A DNA stretch of 64,000 nt from Nonomuraea sp. NEAU-A123 (GCF_018603905.1 NZ_JAHFZZ010000039.1:18353-82352); one strand, 5' to 3'. Shown: positions 34,107 through 43,323, counted from the stretch's first letter. Notes: generated by a model from the sequence alone, not told the origin. Made by a program: numbers and translations.

Positions 34107-35312
34107 TTAATCCCTTGGCGCGTACCAAATCCCTCCGTGGGCTTGCCGGTAGCCCAGAGACAGATAGGTGGCATCCGTCAGGGCCTGGCCGCGTGGGTTG
34201 ACGCCGAGTCCGATGCCCTGCTTGTTCATCGTGTAGCCGAAGGCCAGCCGGGCCGCCGGGTCGCAGAAGCCGAGCGAGCCGCCCATGCCCGCGTGTCCGA
34301 ACGCGGTCGCGGACAGCAGCGCGCCCTCGCTGTCGGCGGGCGGCAGGTACCGGTTGTCGGCCGCCTTCATGAAGCCGGTGGAGAATCGGGTCGGCACGGC
34401 CAGCACCGCGTCGGTCCCCGCCGAGGCGGTCAGCCCCATGACGGCCACCTGCTCCTCGGTCACCAGCTCGCCGCCCCCGAGGGAGAGCGGCCGGTACATG
34501 CCGGCCAGGCCCCTGGCGTTCGTCACCGCGCCGACGGCGCCGAACTCCGCCGCGTGCGCCTCGCGGCTGTCCGACTCGCCGGGCGTCGTCATGTAGCCGC
34601 CCTGGTTGGCCAGCAGCAGCGCCGGAATGGAGCCGGGGTCGGTGAACGCCTTGACGTAGAACGTGGGCGGGTCCGGCGGCGGGTCGGCGGGGATCGTGGG
34701 CGCGACCCGGCCTTCATGCTCCTCGGGCAGGCCCAGCCAGAAGTCCAGCCCGAGCGGCTCGGCCACCTCCTCGCGGAAGAACGTGCCGAGCGAGCGCCCG
34801 CTCACCCTGCGGACGACCTCGCCGACCAGGTAGCCGAACGTCAGCGCGTGATAGCCGTGCCTGGTGCCCGGCTCCCAGAACGGCTGCTCGCCGGCCAGCC
34901 GGTCGGCCATCAGCTTCCAGTTGTAGAACGCGCCGTCCGGCAGCGGCTCGCGCAGCGCCGGCACCCCCGCCTGGTGCGAGAGCAGGTGCCTGACCAGCGT
35001 CGGACCCTTGCCGTGCGCGCCGTACTCGGGCCAGTAGCGGGTGACGGGAGCGTCGAGATCCAGCTCGCCGCGCGCGCTCAGTATGTGCGCGCAGAGCGCC
35101 GTGGCGCCCTTCGTACAGGACCAGACGTGGCCGATCGTGTCGTGCAGCCAGGGGACGCCGGGAGCGGCCTCACCGCCCCAGAGATCGACGACGACCTCGC
35201 CGTCGAGAACCACGCACACCGACGCGCCGACCTCGCCGCGCAGCGCGAGGTTGCGGTCGAACTCCTCCGCGACCAGCGAGAACCGGGGGTCGCACGTCCC
35301 TTGTACGGTCAT
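34107..35312 (-). CDS. Class C beta-lactamase-fold serine esterase
   Basis: The protein has 401 residues. The SxxK nucleophile motif is SCTKG in VWSCTKGATALCAH, the second motif is a Tyr in YHALTFGYLVGEV, and HAGMGGSLGFCDP is near the C-terminal third motif. This set fits EstB-type carboxylesterases rather than true cephalosporinases. No signal peptide is visible, so it is probably cytoplasmic. It is divergent from the small ORF and YeiH-like gene at 35421. Confidence 0.82.
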   Translation of the reverse strand: MTVQGTCDPRFSLVAEEFDRNLALRGEVGASVCVVLDGEVVVDLWGGEAAPGVPWLHDTIGHVWSCTKGATALCAHILSARGELDLDAPVTRYWPEYGAHGKGPTLVRHLLSHQAGVPALREPLPDGAFYNWKLMADRLAGEQPFWEPGTRHGYHALTFGYLVGEVVRRVSGRSLGTFFREEVAEPLGLDFWLGLPEEHEGRVAPTIPADPPPDPPTFYVKAFTDPGSIPALLLANQGGYMTTPGESDSREAHAAEFGAVGAVTNARGLAGMYRPLSLGGGELVTEEQVAVMGLTASAGTDAVLAVPTRFSTGFMKAADNRYLPPADSEGALLSATAFGHAGMGGSLGFCDPAARLAFGYTMNKQGIGLGVNPRGQALTDATYLSLGYRQAHGGIWYAPRD

Positions 35313-35420
35313 TGCCCGAATCCATCATGAAAGGCGGACGGTGTAAACCGCTCCCGGGATCGTCGGAAAATTCGACAAGACCGCTTTACCTGGATTCCAT
35401 GTAGGTTTAGTGTGAAACCC

Positions 35421-35519
35421 ATGCGGTCGATCAACGAAGACTGGGCGGCGACCATCGTCGGCCTGGCGCTGGTCGTGCTCGTCATCACAGGCGTCATCCC
35501 AGCATGGCTGGTGCCGTGA
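35421..35519 (+). CDS. 32-residue single-helix membrane peptide upstream of YeiH-type gene
   Basis: An ORF of 32 codons starts MRSINEDWAATIVGLALVV and has one hydrophobic helix. The start NEDW-A-IVGL resembles the extreme N-terminal segment of many UPF0324/YeiH proteins, here encoded separately. Its TGA overlaps the ATG of the downstream gene (TGATG), so the two are translationally coupled. It is too short for ordinary gene callers. A split N-terminal helix or a small accessory subunit are both possible. Confidence 0.6.
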   Translation: MRSINEDWAATIVGLALVVLVITGVIPAWLVP

Positions 35520-36613
35520 TGAGCGCCGAAGCAACCGAAGGCCGGACGACCACCGGCCTGGACGTCGCCGGAGGAGTGCTGGCGGTGCTGGTGCTCGGCG
35601 CCGCCACCAGATTCCTGGACCAGAGCGTGCCCGCGGCCACCAAAGGCGGGCCGTTCGAGCAACTGGGCGCGGCCATCGAGTATCCCGTCTACGCCATCGC
35701 CCTCGGCCTGATCGGCAACGCCGTGTTGACCGCCACCGGGCTGCGGGAGCGGCTCTCCGGTGGCTTCAGGACCGAGTTCTTCATCAAGACGGGCCTGGTG
35801 CTGCTCGGGGCGTCGATCAATCTCAAGGTGATCGTCACCGCCGCGGGCCCGGCCATCGCCCAGGCGGTCGTGCTGATCAGCTGCGTCTTCCTGTTCACCT
35901 GGTGGCTCGGCGGGCGGCTCGGGCTGGACGACAAGCTGCGGGCGCTCCTCGCGTCCGCCGTGTCGATCTGCGGCGTCAGCGCGGCCATCGCCGCCGCCGG
36001 GGCCGTACAGGCCAAGAAGGAGCAGCTCGCCTACAGCGCGAGCCTGGTGATCGCGTTCGCGCTGCCGTCCATCTTCGTGCTGCCCTGGCTGGCCGGGGTG
36101 CTGGGGCTGAGCCCCGAGGTGGCGGGCGCGTGGATCGGCGGCAACATCGACACCACGGCGGCCGTGACGGCGGCGGGCGCGATCGTCGGCGAGCAGGCGC
36201 TCCAGGTCGCCACCATCGTCAAGGTCACGCAGAACGCGCTCATGGGCGTCGTCGCCGTGGCGCTGACCGCCTACTTCGCGTTCAAGATCGAGCGTCGCCC
36301 CGACGCGCCCCGGCCGCGACTGGCCGATCTGTGGCATCGCTTCCCGAAGTTCGTGCTCGGCTTCGTGGCCGCCTCGGTGATCGCCACCTGGTATCTGGGG
36401 GTGGGCGGCGACAAGGCCGCCATCGGGGTGGTCAACGACCTTCGAGTGTGCTTCCTGATCCTGGCGTTCGTCAGTATCGGGCTGGAGTTCCGCGTCTCCT
36501 CGTTGAGGGAGGCGGGCTGGCGTCCGGTCGGCGTTTTCGCCGCCGCGACGGCGGTGAACCTGCTGCTGGCGCTGGGGCTGGCCGCGCTGTTGTTCGGCGG
36601 GTTCGCCGTTTGA
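35519..36613 (+). CDS. YeiH/UPF0324 family putative sulfate exporter
   Basis: The protein has 364 residues with about ten helices. The family signature regions are LVLLGASINLKVIVTAAGPA and SVSICGVSAAIAAAGAVQAK, followed by WIGGNIDTTAAVTAAGAIVG. Members are annotated as putative sulfate exporters, but transport has little direct support. ATG at 35519 is chosen over the in-frame ATG at 35504 because of its TGATG overlap with the small upstream ORF. A perfect hairpin follows the gene. Confidence 0.82.
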   Translation: MSAEATEGRTTTGLDVAGGVLAVLVLGAATRFLDQSVPAATKGGPFEQLGAAIEYPVYAIALGLIGNAVLTATGLRERLSGGFRTEFFIKTGLVLLGASINLKVIVTAAGPAIAQAVVLISCVFLFTWWLGGRLGLDDKLRALLASAVSICGVSAAIAAAGAVQAKKEQLAYSASLVIAFALPSIFVLPWLAGVLGLSPEVAGAWIGGNIDTTAAVTAAGAIVGEQALQVATIVKVTQNALMGVVAVALTAYFAFKIERRPDAPRPRLADLWHRFPKFVLGFVAASVIATWYLGVGGDKAAIGVVNDLRVCFLILAFVSIGLEFRVSSLREAGWRPVGVFAAATAVNLLLALGLAALLFGGFAV

Positions 36614-36621
36614 GAGTGGGT

Positions 36622-36657
36622 ACGGCTCGCGCGACTAGGGGTGGTCGCGCGAGCCGT
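36622..36657 (+). terminator. Perfect 14-bp hairpin after the YeiH-type gene
   Basis: ACGGCTCGCGCGAC and its exact reverse complement enclose an 8-base loop, starting 9 bases after the stop. There is no U-run, as is common for actinobacterial terminators. It separates the transporter from the AfsR-like regulator. Confidence 0.7.
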
Positions 36658-36701
36658 CCCGCTTGAGCGTTCACCCGGCGGGACGCGGCAGGATGGGTCT
36701 C

Positions 36702-39700
36702 GTGCGGATTTCCATCCTTGGGACGCTGGAAGTGGCGACGGCCGACGCGGAGCCGGTCGCGGTCGGTGGTTTCCTGGTGCGGGCGCTCCTGGCGGTCCTC
36801 GCCCTCGAGGCCGGCCGGACCGTCACCTCGGAGCGGCTCATCGACGCGCTGTGGCCGGACGAGCCGCCGGCCAACGCCGCCAACGCGCTGCAGACGCTGG
36901 TCAGGCGGTTACGCGTGGCGCTCCGGCCGTACGAGATCGTGCGGAGCCGGCCGGGCGGCTACCTGCTGGCCATCGACCCCGCCCAGGTCGACGCGCTGCG
37001 CTTCCGCCACCTGACCCGAGCCACGAGCTCACCTCAGGACGCACGCTCCGCCCAGGACGCACGCTCTGCCCAGGACGCGCGCTCTCCGCAGGATGCGCGC
37101 TCGACCGGCGCGGCGAAGCTCGATGAGGCGCTCGCGCTCTGGCGTGGGCCGGCGCTCGCCGATCTCGGGGCCGTGCCGTACCTGGCGAATGTGGCGGCGG
37201 GGCTCGAGGAGGATCGGCTGGCCGCCGTCGAGGCTCGGGCCGAGGCGCGGCTGGCGGCCGGGCAGCCCGCCGATCTGGGCGCGGAGGTGACCGCGCACCC
37301 TCTCCGGGAGCGGCTGTGCGCGCTGGAGATGCGCGGGCTCGCCGCCGCCGGGCGCCAGGCCGACGCGCTGGCCCTGTTCGAGCGCACCCGAGGGACGCTC
37401 GCCGACGAGCTCGGCGTCGACCCGGGGCCCGAACTGCGCGCCGCGCACCTGGCCGTCGTGTCAGGCGACGTTCCCGTACGGCAGGCCGCCCCCAAGCGGC
37501 GCGACCTCCCCAAGGGCAACGTCCGGGTCCCGCTCACCACGTTCATCGGCCGGGAGGACGAGCTGGACCTGCTGACCGCCGTCCTCGGCCACGCCCGGAT
37601 GGTCACGATCGTCGGCCCGGGTGGCGCGGGCAAGACCAGGCTGGCCGGCGAGGGGGCCCTGCGCATGGGCGCGCGGTTCGACGGCACGTGGATGGTCGAG
37701 CTGGCCCCCGTCACCGACCCGGCCGCCGTTACCGGCGCGGTGCTCGACGCCCTCGGCCTGCGCGACGACCGTCCCGGCTACTCACGCAAGGATCCCGTCC
37801 CCGGCACCCCTCACCAAGGGCCCGGACCGCTTCAGCAGGTGGTCGAGGCCCTGGGCGAGCGCCGGGTGCTGATCGTGCTGGACAACTGCGAGCACCTCGT
37901 CGACGCCGCCGCGCGCCTGGCCGACGACCTGCTCACCGGCTGCCCCGGCGTGCACGTGCTGGCCACCGGCCGCGAGCCGCTCGGCGTGCCGGGGGAGCGG
38001 CTGGTGCCCATCCCGCCGCTGGAGCCGCCCCCGACGGGGGTGGACGCGGCGCGGGCGGCCGAATTCCCGTCGGTACGACTGCTGCTCGACCGCGCCACCG
38101 CGGCCCGGCCCGCGTTCGCCCTCGACGAGGGGAACGTCGCCGCCGTGGTGGCCCTGTGCCGCAGGCTGGACGGCATGCCGCTGGCCATCGAGCTGGCCGC
38201 GGCCCGGCTGCGCACGATGACGCCGGGGCAGCTCGCCGACCGCATCGACGATCGCTTCAGGCTGCTGACGGGCGGCAGCCGTACGGCGTTGCCCCGCCAG
38301 CAGACGCTCAGGGCGGTGGTGGAGTGGAGCTGGGACCTGCTCGACGAGCCCGAACGCGAGCTGGCCCGCAGGTTCGCGGTCTTCGCGGGCGGCGCCACGC
38401 TCGAGTCCGTCGAGGCCGTGTGCGGCGGCACCGCCGACGTCCTGGGCGCGCTGGCCGACAAGTCGCTGGTCCAGGTGTCGCCGGAAGGCCGCTATTCGAT
38501 GCTGGAGACGATCCGCGCGTACGCCTCCGACCGGCTGGCCGAGGCGGGGGAGGTGGACACGTACCGGCGGCGTCATGTCGTACACCTGCTCGACCTCGCC
38601 GAACGGGCGGTTCCCGAGCTGCGGACCGGCGCGCAGATCGAGTGGATCGAGCGGCTCTCCGCCGAGCGCGACGGTTACTCGGTGGCGCTGCGGTGGGCGC
38701 TCGACGAGCGTGACGTGGAGTTCGCGCTGCGGCTCTGTTCGGCGCTCACCTGGTACTGGTGGATGTGCGGCTACCGGCGCGAGAGCGCGGCCTGGGCGCG
38801 GCAGGTGCTCGACCTGGTGGGCGACACCCCGCCGGAGGGCCTGGTGCGGGCGTACACGGCCTGCCTGTTCGCGGACGGGGTGGACCGGTTCGCCGCGATC
38901 GTCAGCGATCGGCCGGCGATGGAGGCGCTGTCGGTGCAGATGGACGGGCTGATCGGGGCGGCGGAACGGGAAGGCCCTGTCCACCCGCTGCTGCTGATCA
39001 GCCGGGCCGTCATGGCGGGCGCGGCCGGGCGGGACGAGCACGCCGTCGCACTGCTCGATCGGTACGCCGCGAGCGACGATCTCTGGCTGGCCAGCTCGGC
39101 CAGGATGATCGGCGGCCCTGGCCGGACCGAGGAGGGGCTCGAACAGGCAGTGGCCGGGTTCAGGAAGCTGGGCGAACGGTGGGGGCTGAGCGAGTCGCTG
39201 CTGGGCCTGGCCGCGCTGCGTGCCGCGCGCGGCGCGCCCACAGACGATCTGATCGCCGAGACCCAGTCGCTCACCACCAAGTGGGTGAGCTCGGAGGAGG
39301 CGATCTCGACGCTGACGCGGATGGCGACGCTCCGCGCGCAGAGCGGCGACCTCGACGGCGCCGCCGCCGACCTGGCCCGGGCCCGGCACGGAGTCACGAC
39401 CGGCCGACCCGCCGACGGAACCTCCGATCGAGCCGCCGGCGGGGCGCCCGGCGGAATCACCGAGGGAGCCACGGGCCGCACCGCCGGCCGGGCCGCTGAC
39501 GGAGCCACAGGCCGAACCCTCGGTCGGGCTCCCGACCGGGCCGGTGCCCTGGTCGGCGCCAACGAGGAGATCTCGGCGTTCACCCTCATCCAGCTCGGCC
39601 TGGGGGAGGCGGCGCTGGCCTACCGGCTCGGTGACGTCGAGGAGAGCCTGACCGCCTATCGCGGCCTGTTCGAGCTGCTGACCGAGGCCCCGCCGATCCC

Positions 39701-40067
39701 GCAGCTCGCGGTCGCGGTCCGGACCGGCTACGGCAGGGCGCTGACGGCGAGCGGTGACCCCGAGGCCGGGCTCGAACAGCACCGTCAGGCGCTCGGCCTG
39801 CTCGGGCCCACGCCCGATCTGCCGTACCTGTCGGTGGTGCTGGCCGGCTGCGCGCTGGCCGAGCTGGCGGGCGGCGCCCCGGAACGCGCGGCGGTCCTGT
39901 TCGGCGCGTCGGCGGCGGTCGAGCCGCCCGACAGCTCGGCCGACACCGTCGCGGGGACTGTGTCGGCCAAGGCCGCGCTGGGCGACTCGCGCTACGACCA
40001 CCTGCACGGCGAGGGCGCGGCCATGACCAGGCAGGAGGTCTACGAGATGATCGGCAGCATCACGTAG
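36702..40067 (+). CDS. Large AfsR/SARP-family regulator with repeat insertions
   Basis: The protein has about 1121 residues. The winged helix starts MRISILGTLEVATADAEPV, followed by a BTAD domain, a STAND ATPase (Walker A GPGGAGKTR, Walker B LIVLDNCEHL) and TPR-like repeats. Two insertions stand out: four 18-bp repeats encoding QDARSA-type units near residue 112, and a Gly/Arg/Thr-rich stretch near residue 905-955. GTG at 36702 gives the canonical N-terminus with AGGA 8 bases upstream; ATG at 36693 is possible. The 3' end overlaps the converging hydrolase gene by 28 bases. It is paralogous to 23279-26089. Confidence 0.85.
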   Translation: MRISILGTLEVATADAEPVAVGGFLVRALLAVLALEAGRTVTSERLIDALWPDEPPANAANALQTLVRRLRVALRPYEIVRSRPGGYLLAIDPAQVDALRFRHLTRATSSPQDARSAQDARSAQDARSPQDARSTGAAKLDEALALWRGPALADLGAVPYLANVAAGLEEDRLAAVEARAEARLAAGQPADLGAEVTAHPLRERLCALEMRGLAAAGRQADALALFERTRGTLADELGVDPGPELRAAHLAVVSGDVPVRQAAPKRRDLPKGNVRVPLTTFIGREDELDLLTAVLGHARMVTIVGPGGAGKTRLAGEGALRMGARFDGTWMVELAPVTDPAAVTGAVLDALGLRDDRPGYSRKDPVPGTPHQGPGPLQQVVEALGERRVLIVLDNCEHLVDAAARLADDLLTGCPGVHVLATGREPLGVPGERLVPIPPLEPPPTGVDAARAAEFPSVRLLLDRATAARPAFALDEGNVAAVVALCRRLDGMPLAIELAAARLRTMTPGQLADRIDDRFRLLTGGSRTALPRQQTLRAVVEWSWDLLDEPERELARRFAVFAGGATLESVEAVCGGTADVLGALADKSLVQVSPEGRYSMLETIRAYASDRLAEAGEVDTYRRRHVVHLLDLAERAVPELRTGAQIEWIERLSAERDGYSVALRWALDERDVEFALRLCSALTWYWWMCGYRRESAAWARQVLDLVGDTPPEGLVRAYTACLFADGVDRFAAIVSDRPAMEALSVQMDGLIGAAEREGPVHPLLLISRAVMAGAAGRDEHAVALLDRYAASDDLWLASSARMIGGPGRTEEGLEQAVAGFRKLGERWGLSESLLGLAALRAARGAPTDDLIAETQSLTTKWVSSEEAISTLTRMATLRAQSGDLDGAAADLARARHGVTTGRPADGTSDRAAGGAPGGITEGATGRTAGRAADGATGRTLGRAPDRAGALVGANEEISAFTLIQLGLGEAALAYRLGDVEESLTAYRGLFELLTEAPPIPQLAVAVRTGYGRALTASGDPEAGLEQHRQALGLLGPTPDLPYLSVVLAGCALAELAGGAPERAAVLFGASAAVEPPDSSADTVAGTVSAKAALGDSRYDHLHGEGAAMTRQEVYEMIGSIT
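37035..37106 (+). repeat. Four 18-bp in-frame tandem repeats
   Basis: CAGGAC/TGC(A/G)CGCTC units begin at 37035, 37053, 37071 and 37089 with exact 18-bp period and encode QDARS followed by A or P. They lie in the BTAD domain of the AfsR-like regulator. Copy number may vary between strains. Confidence 0.85.
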
Positions 40068-41623
40068 GACGGGTCGTGGATCGTGGTCGTGCCCTTCTCG
40101 GGGTTCCGGCCGAACCTGGGGAAGTTCGAGCCCGCCACGTCGATCCGGATCCGGTGCCCCGGGCGGAAGAGGTTCGAGATCGCGCCCAGCTCCACCTTGA
40201 CCTCGCGCACCTCGTCCGGCACCAGGTCCGTCACCCGGGTGATGGCGTCGGTCAGCAGCTCGGCGCGGCCGTCGGGGTGCACGTCGATCAGCTTGGCGGC
40301 GACGTCGGTGCCGGTCGCGGTGGACGACACGAGCACGACCAGCTCGGCGGCCCCGGTCACCTCCAGCGCGCCGTCGATCGGCTCGCTCCGGTAGCGCAGC
40401 ACGTCGTCGCGGTCGTCCAGCGGGCGCTGGTCGAGCGGCCCGAACGCGTCGAACATCATCACCGCGCCGCCCACCGTGGGCAACGGGTGGTCGGGGTCGC
40501 AGACGAACCCGCCGCCCCCGCCGCCCGCCGGGAGGGTGCCGAGCGTGCCGTCCGGGCCCAGATGGTAGGCCACGCGCCGGGCGGCGGGCGGCGGCCAGTC
40601 CGCCGCGGTGCGCCACTCGTCGGCGCCCATCAGGAAGTACGTCACCCTGGCCCGGCCGGCCGCCGGCTCGCCGCGCAGCCACTGGCCGAACCAGTCCAGG
40701 TGCAGGCCGGTCCAGTCGATCGCGTCCTGGCTCGCCTGCTCCCCGTAGTCCCGCCCGCCCACGTCGCCGTCCTGCGTGTAGTGCGCCCACGGGCCGACGA
40801 CGAGCCGGGATCCGCCGCGCAGGTGCTGGTAGTGGCCGATGGAGGCGTCACGGAAGTAGTCGTACCAGCCGGTGCCCACCAGCGCGGGCACCTCGATCCT
40901 GTCGTGGTGGACGACGCCGTCCCGCCACACCTCCGCCGCCGGGTCGGGGTGGTCCATCCAGCCGGCGTAGAAGGGGGCGAGGTCGGTCAGGAGCGGCTGG
41001 TCGCTGAGCGGCAGCCGCTCGGCCAGCCGCTGCATGGTCTCGGCGAACCGGTCGGGGAAGCCCAGCGCCGCCATATAGGCGTCCTTGTCGGACTCCCGCG
41101 CCGTACCACGGTTGACGCGGCGCTCCAGCTCGTTGACCGCGAGCACGAACACGCTGACGGTCAGCACGATGTTGAGGTTGGGCACGCCCGAGCTGTACAC
41201 CACCTCGTGCAGTCCCGCGGGCGCCACGTGCGGCGCGATGGCCCGCAGGCCCTCCGGGCGCTCCTGCGCGGCCAGGAGCTGGGTGATGCCCAGGTAGGAG
41301 TCGCCGAACATGCCGACGTTCCCGTCCGACCAGGCTCGCGTGGCCGCCCACCGCACCGCGTCATAGCCGTCGGCGGCCTCCCCGGCGATGAACCGGAACG
41401 CGCCGTTCGAGTCACCGGTCCCGCGTACGTCCTGGACGACGACCGCGTATCCGGCGGCCACCAGCCGGGGCAGGTCCAGGTGCAGGCCGGGCCCCTGATC
41501 CGCCCTGCCGTACGGCGTGCGGGACAGCAGCACCGGAAAGGGACCGGGCCCGGCGGGCCGCCAGAGCGTGGCGACGAGCGTGACGCCGTCACGGGTGGTC
41601 ATGGTCTCGGTGGACTTGATCAT
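40040..41623 (-). CDS. CocE/NonD-family alpha/beta hydrolase (X-Pro dipeptidyl-peptidase-like)
   Basis: The protein has 527 residues. The catalytic Ser lies in MFGDSYLGITQLLAAQ, preceded by VVVQDVRGTGDSNGAFRFI, typical of CocE/NonD hydrolases. A C-terminal jelly-roll region includes LFRPGHRIRIDVAGSNFPRF. Members cleave esters or Xaa-Pro peptides. ATG at 41623 follows AGGAG by six bases and overlaps the ABC permease stop by four. Together with the DrrAB-like exporter it forms a three-gene operon, which suggests that the hydrolase acts on an exported or toxic compound. Confidence 0.82.
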   Translation of the reverse strand: MIKSTETMTTRDGVTLVATLWRPAGPGPFPVLLSRTPYGRADQGPGLHLDLPRLVAAGYAVVVQDVRGTGDSNGAFRFIAGEAADGYDAVRWAATRAWSDGNVGMFGDSYLGITQLLAAQERPEGLRAIAPHVAPAGLHEVVYSSGVPNLNIVLTVSVFVLAVNELERRVNRGTARESDKDAYMAALGFPDRFAETMQRLAERLPLSDQPLLTDLAPFYAGWMDHPDPAAEVWRDGVVHHDRIEVPALVGTGWYDYFRDASIGHYQHLRGGSRLVVGPWAHYTQDGDVGGRDYGEQASQDAIDWTGLHLDWFGQWLRGEPAAGRARVTYFLMGADEWRTAADWPPPAARRVAYHLGPDGTLGTLPAGGGGGGFVCDPDHPLPTVGGAVMMFDAFGPLDQRPLDDRDDVLRYRSEPIDGALEVTGAAELVVLVSSTATGTDVAAKLIDVHPDGRAELLTDAITRVTDLVPDEVREVKVELGAISNLFRPGHRIRIDVAGSNFPRFGRNPEKGTTTIHDPSYVMLPIIS

Positions 41624-42372
41624 CGAACTCTCCTGTTGTAGGCCCGCAGCGCGAGCGGGGTGAAGACGGCGAGCAGGGCGGCGGTCCAGCCGAACGTGAT
41701 CCACAGGTCCGCGGCCCGCAGGCCGCCGACCATGAGGCCGCGGATCGCCCCCGCCAGGTGCGAGACCGGGTTGACGCCCATCCACCAGGTCAGCCAGCCG
41801 GGCAGGTCCGTCGCGGGGATGAAGGCGCTGCTGCCCAGCGTCAGCGGGAGCAGCACCGCCGTCGAGATGCCCTGCATGGACGTGACGGACTTGGCGATGA
41901 GCCCGATCCAGGCCGATCCCCAGCTCAGCGCCATCGCGAACAGCAGCACCAGGCCGACCCCGGCCAGCGCGCTCAGCGGATCGGTGCGTACGCGGAACCC
42001 CACGGCGTACCCCACGATCAGCGACATGATGATCGTGACCAGCAGCGTCAGCAGGTCCGCCAGCACCCGCCCGGCCAAGGGCGCGGACCTGGCGATCGGC
42101 ATGGTCCTGAACCGGTCGAACACCCCGTTGCCGATGTCGGTGGCCAGGTTCATGCCGGTGCCGATCGTCGCCATCAACGCCACCTGGACGAGCACACCGG
42201 GCAGCATGTACAGCACCGCGCCGTCCCGGTCACCGCCCGCCGCCCCGCCGAACAGGTAGACGAAGACCACGATCATGAAAACCGGCTGCAGCAGCATGCC
42301 GATGAGCTGGCCGGGGCTGTTCTTCAACGGGATCAGGCTGCGCCAGGCCAGCGTCAGGCTCTGGGAGATCAT
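41620..42372 (-). CDS. ABC-2 type exporter permease (DrrB-like)
   Basis: The protein has 250 residues with about six helices, beginning MISQSLTLAWRSLIPLKNSP. The motif RFRTMPIARSAPLAGRVLAD and the C-terminal PVSHLAGAIRGLM are typical of DrrB-type drug or lipid export subunits. It overlaps both neighbours by four bases (ATGA type), which couples it to the DrrA-like ATPase upstream and the CocE hydrolase downstream. Confidence 0.85.
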   Translation of the reverse strand: MISQSLTLAWRSLIPLKNSPGQLIGMLLQPVFMIVVFVYLFGGAAGGDRDGAVLYMLPGVLVQVALMATIGTGMNLATDIGNGVFDRFRTMPIARSAPLAGRVLADLLTLLVTIIMSLIVGYAVGFRVRTDPLSALAGVGLVLLFAMALSWGSAWIGLIAKSVTSMQGISTAVLLPLTLGSSAFIPATDLPGWLTWWMGVNPVSHLAGAIRGLMVGGLRAADLWITFGWTAALLAVFTPLALRAYNRRVR

Positions 42373-43280
42373 TTCTCGGCTCCGGTCAAGGTACGGAAGA
42401 CGTCATCGAGCGAGGGCAGCCGCAGGGCGTGCTCGGCGAGCACGATGCCCGCGTCGTCGAGCGCCCTCAGCAGGGCGGGCGGCACCGACAGGTCATGGAT
42501 GGGGATGCTCAACAGGCCGCCCTCGGCCCGGGTACGCAGGATGGACTCGGCCTTCTCCACATCGGCGGCCAGCAGCGGCCTGACGTCGAGCCGATGCCCG
42601 CCGGCCCGGGACTTCAGCTCACCGGGGCTCCCGCTCGCCGCCGTCCGGCCGGCGTCTATCACCAGCAGGTCGTCGGCGAGCTGGTCGGCCTCCTCCAGGT
42701 ACTGGGTGGTCAGCAGCACGGTCACCCCGTCGGCCACCAGCTCCCTGACCGCGTCCCACAGCTCGCCGCGGGCGTGCGGGTCCAGGCCGGTGGTCGGCTC
42801 GTCGAGGAAGAGGATCCGCGGCCCGCTCACCAGGCTCACGGCCAGGTCGAGACGGCGGCGCATGCCACCCGAGTAGCCGCCGGCGAGGCGGTCGGCGGCG
42901 TCCGTCAGCCCGAATCTGGACAGCAGCGCCGCGGCCCTGGCCCGCGCCTCGGACCGGCTCAGGCCGAGCAGGCGGCCCATCAGCAGCAGGTTCTGGGTGC
43001 CGGTCAGCTTCTCGTCCACCGAGGCGTACTGGCCGGTCAGGCCGATCAGCTCGCGCACCCTCCCGGCCTGGCGGGTCACATCGAACCCGCCCACGAGGGC
43101 CCGGCCCGCGTCGGGGGCCACCAGCGTGGCCAGGATCCGTACCGCGGTGGTCTTGCCCGCGCCGTTGGGGCCCAGCACGCCCAGCACGGTCCCGGTCCGC
43201 ACCCGCAGGTCGATCCCGTCGAGCGCGGCCGTTTCGCCGTACCTCTTGACGAGCCCTTCCGCTTCGATCGCGTAACTCAT
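42369..43280 (-). CDS. ABC exporter ATP-binding protein (DrrA-like)
   Basis: The protein has 303 residues. Walker A is GPNGAGKTT, the signature is YSGGMRRRLDLAVSL, Walker B is ILFLDEPTTGLD and the switch is LLTTQYLEEAD. The C-terminal DrrA extension ends LPSLDDVFRTLTGAEK, the GxDDVF-type segment important in daunorubicin exporters. It is the first gene of the export operon; 11-bp-period direct repeats lie upstream. Substrate unknown. Confidence 0.87.
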   Translation of the reverse strand: MSYAIEAEGLVKRYGETAALDGIDLRVRTGTVLGVLGPNGAGKTTAVRILATLVAPDAGRALVGGFDVTRQAGRVRELIGLTGQYASVDEKLTGTQNLLLMGRLLGLSRSEARARAAALLSRFGLTDAADRLAGGYSGGMRRRLDLAVSLVSGPRILFLDEPTTGLDPHARGELWDAVRELVADGVTVLLTTQYLEEADQLADDLLVIDAGRTAASGSPGELKSRAGGHRLDVRPLLAADVEKAESILRTRAEGGLLSIPIHDLSVPPALLRALDDAGIVLAEHALRLPSLDDVFRTLTGAEK

Positions 43281-43323
43281 GCCGCTCAGCGTGTCGAGAA
43301 GCCCTGGTAAGGGCCTGGCAGTA

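Noticed and set aside
37035..37106. Possible CRISPR-like repeats
   Set aside because: The 18-bp units are contiguous, without spacers, and in frame within a coding sequence.
37782..40790. 1002-codon minus-strand frame opposite the second AfsR-like gene
   Set aside because: Composition is Arg/Gly/Gln-rich with no domain, and the opposite strand carries clear SARP/NB-ARC motifs.
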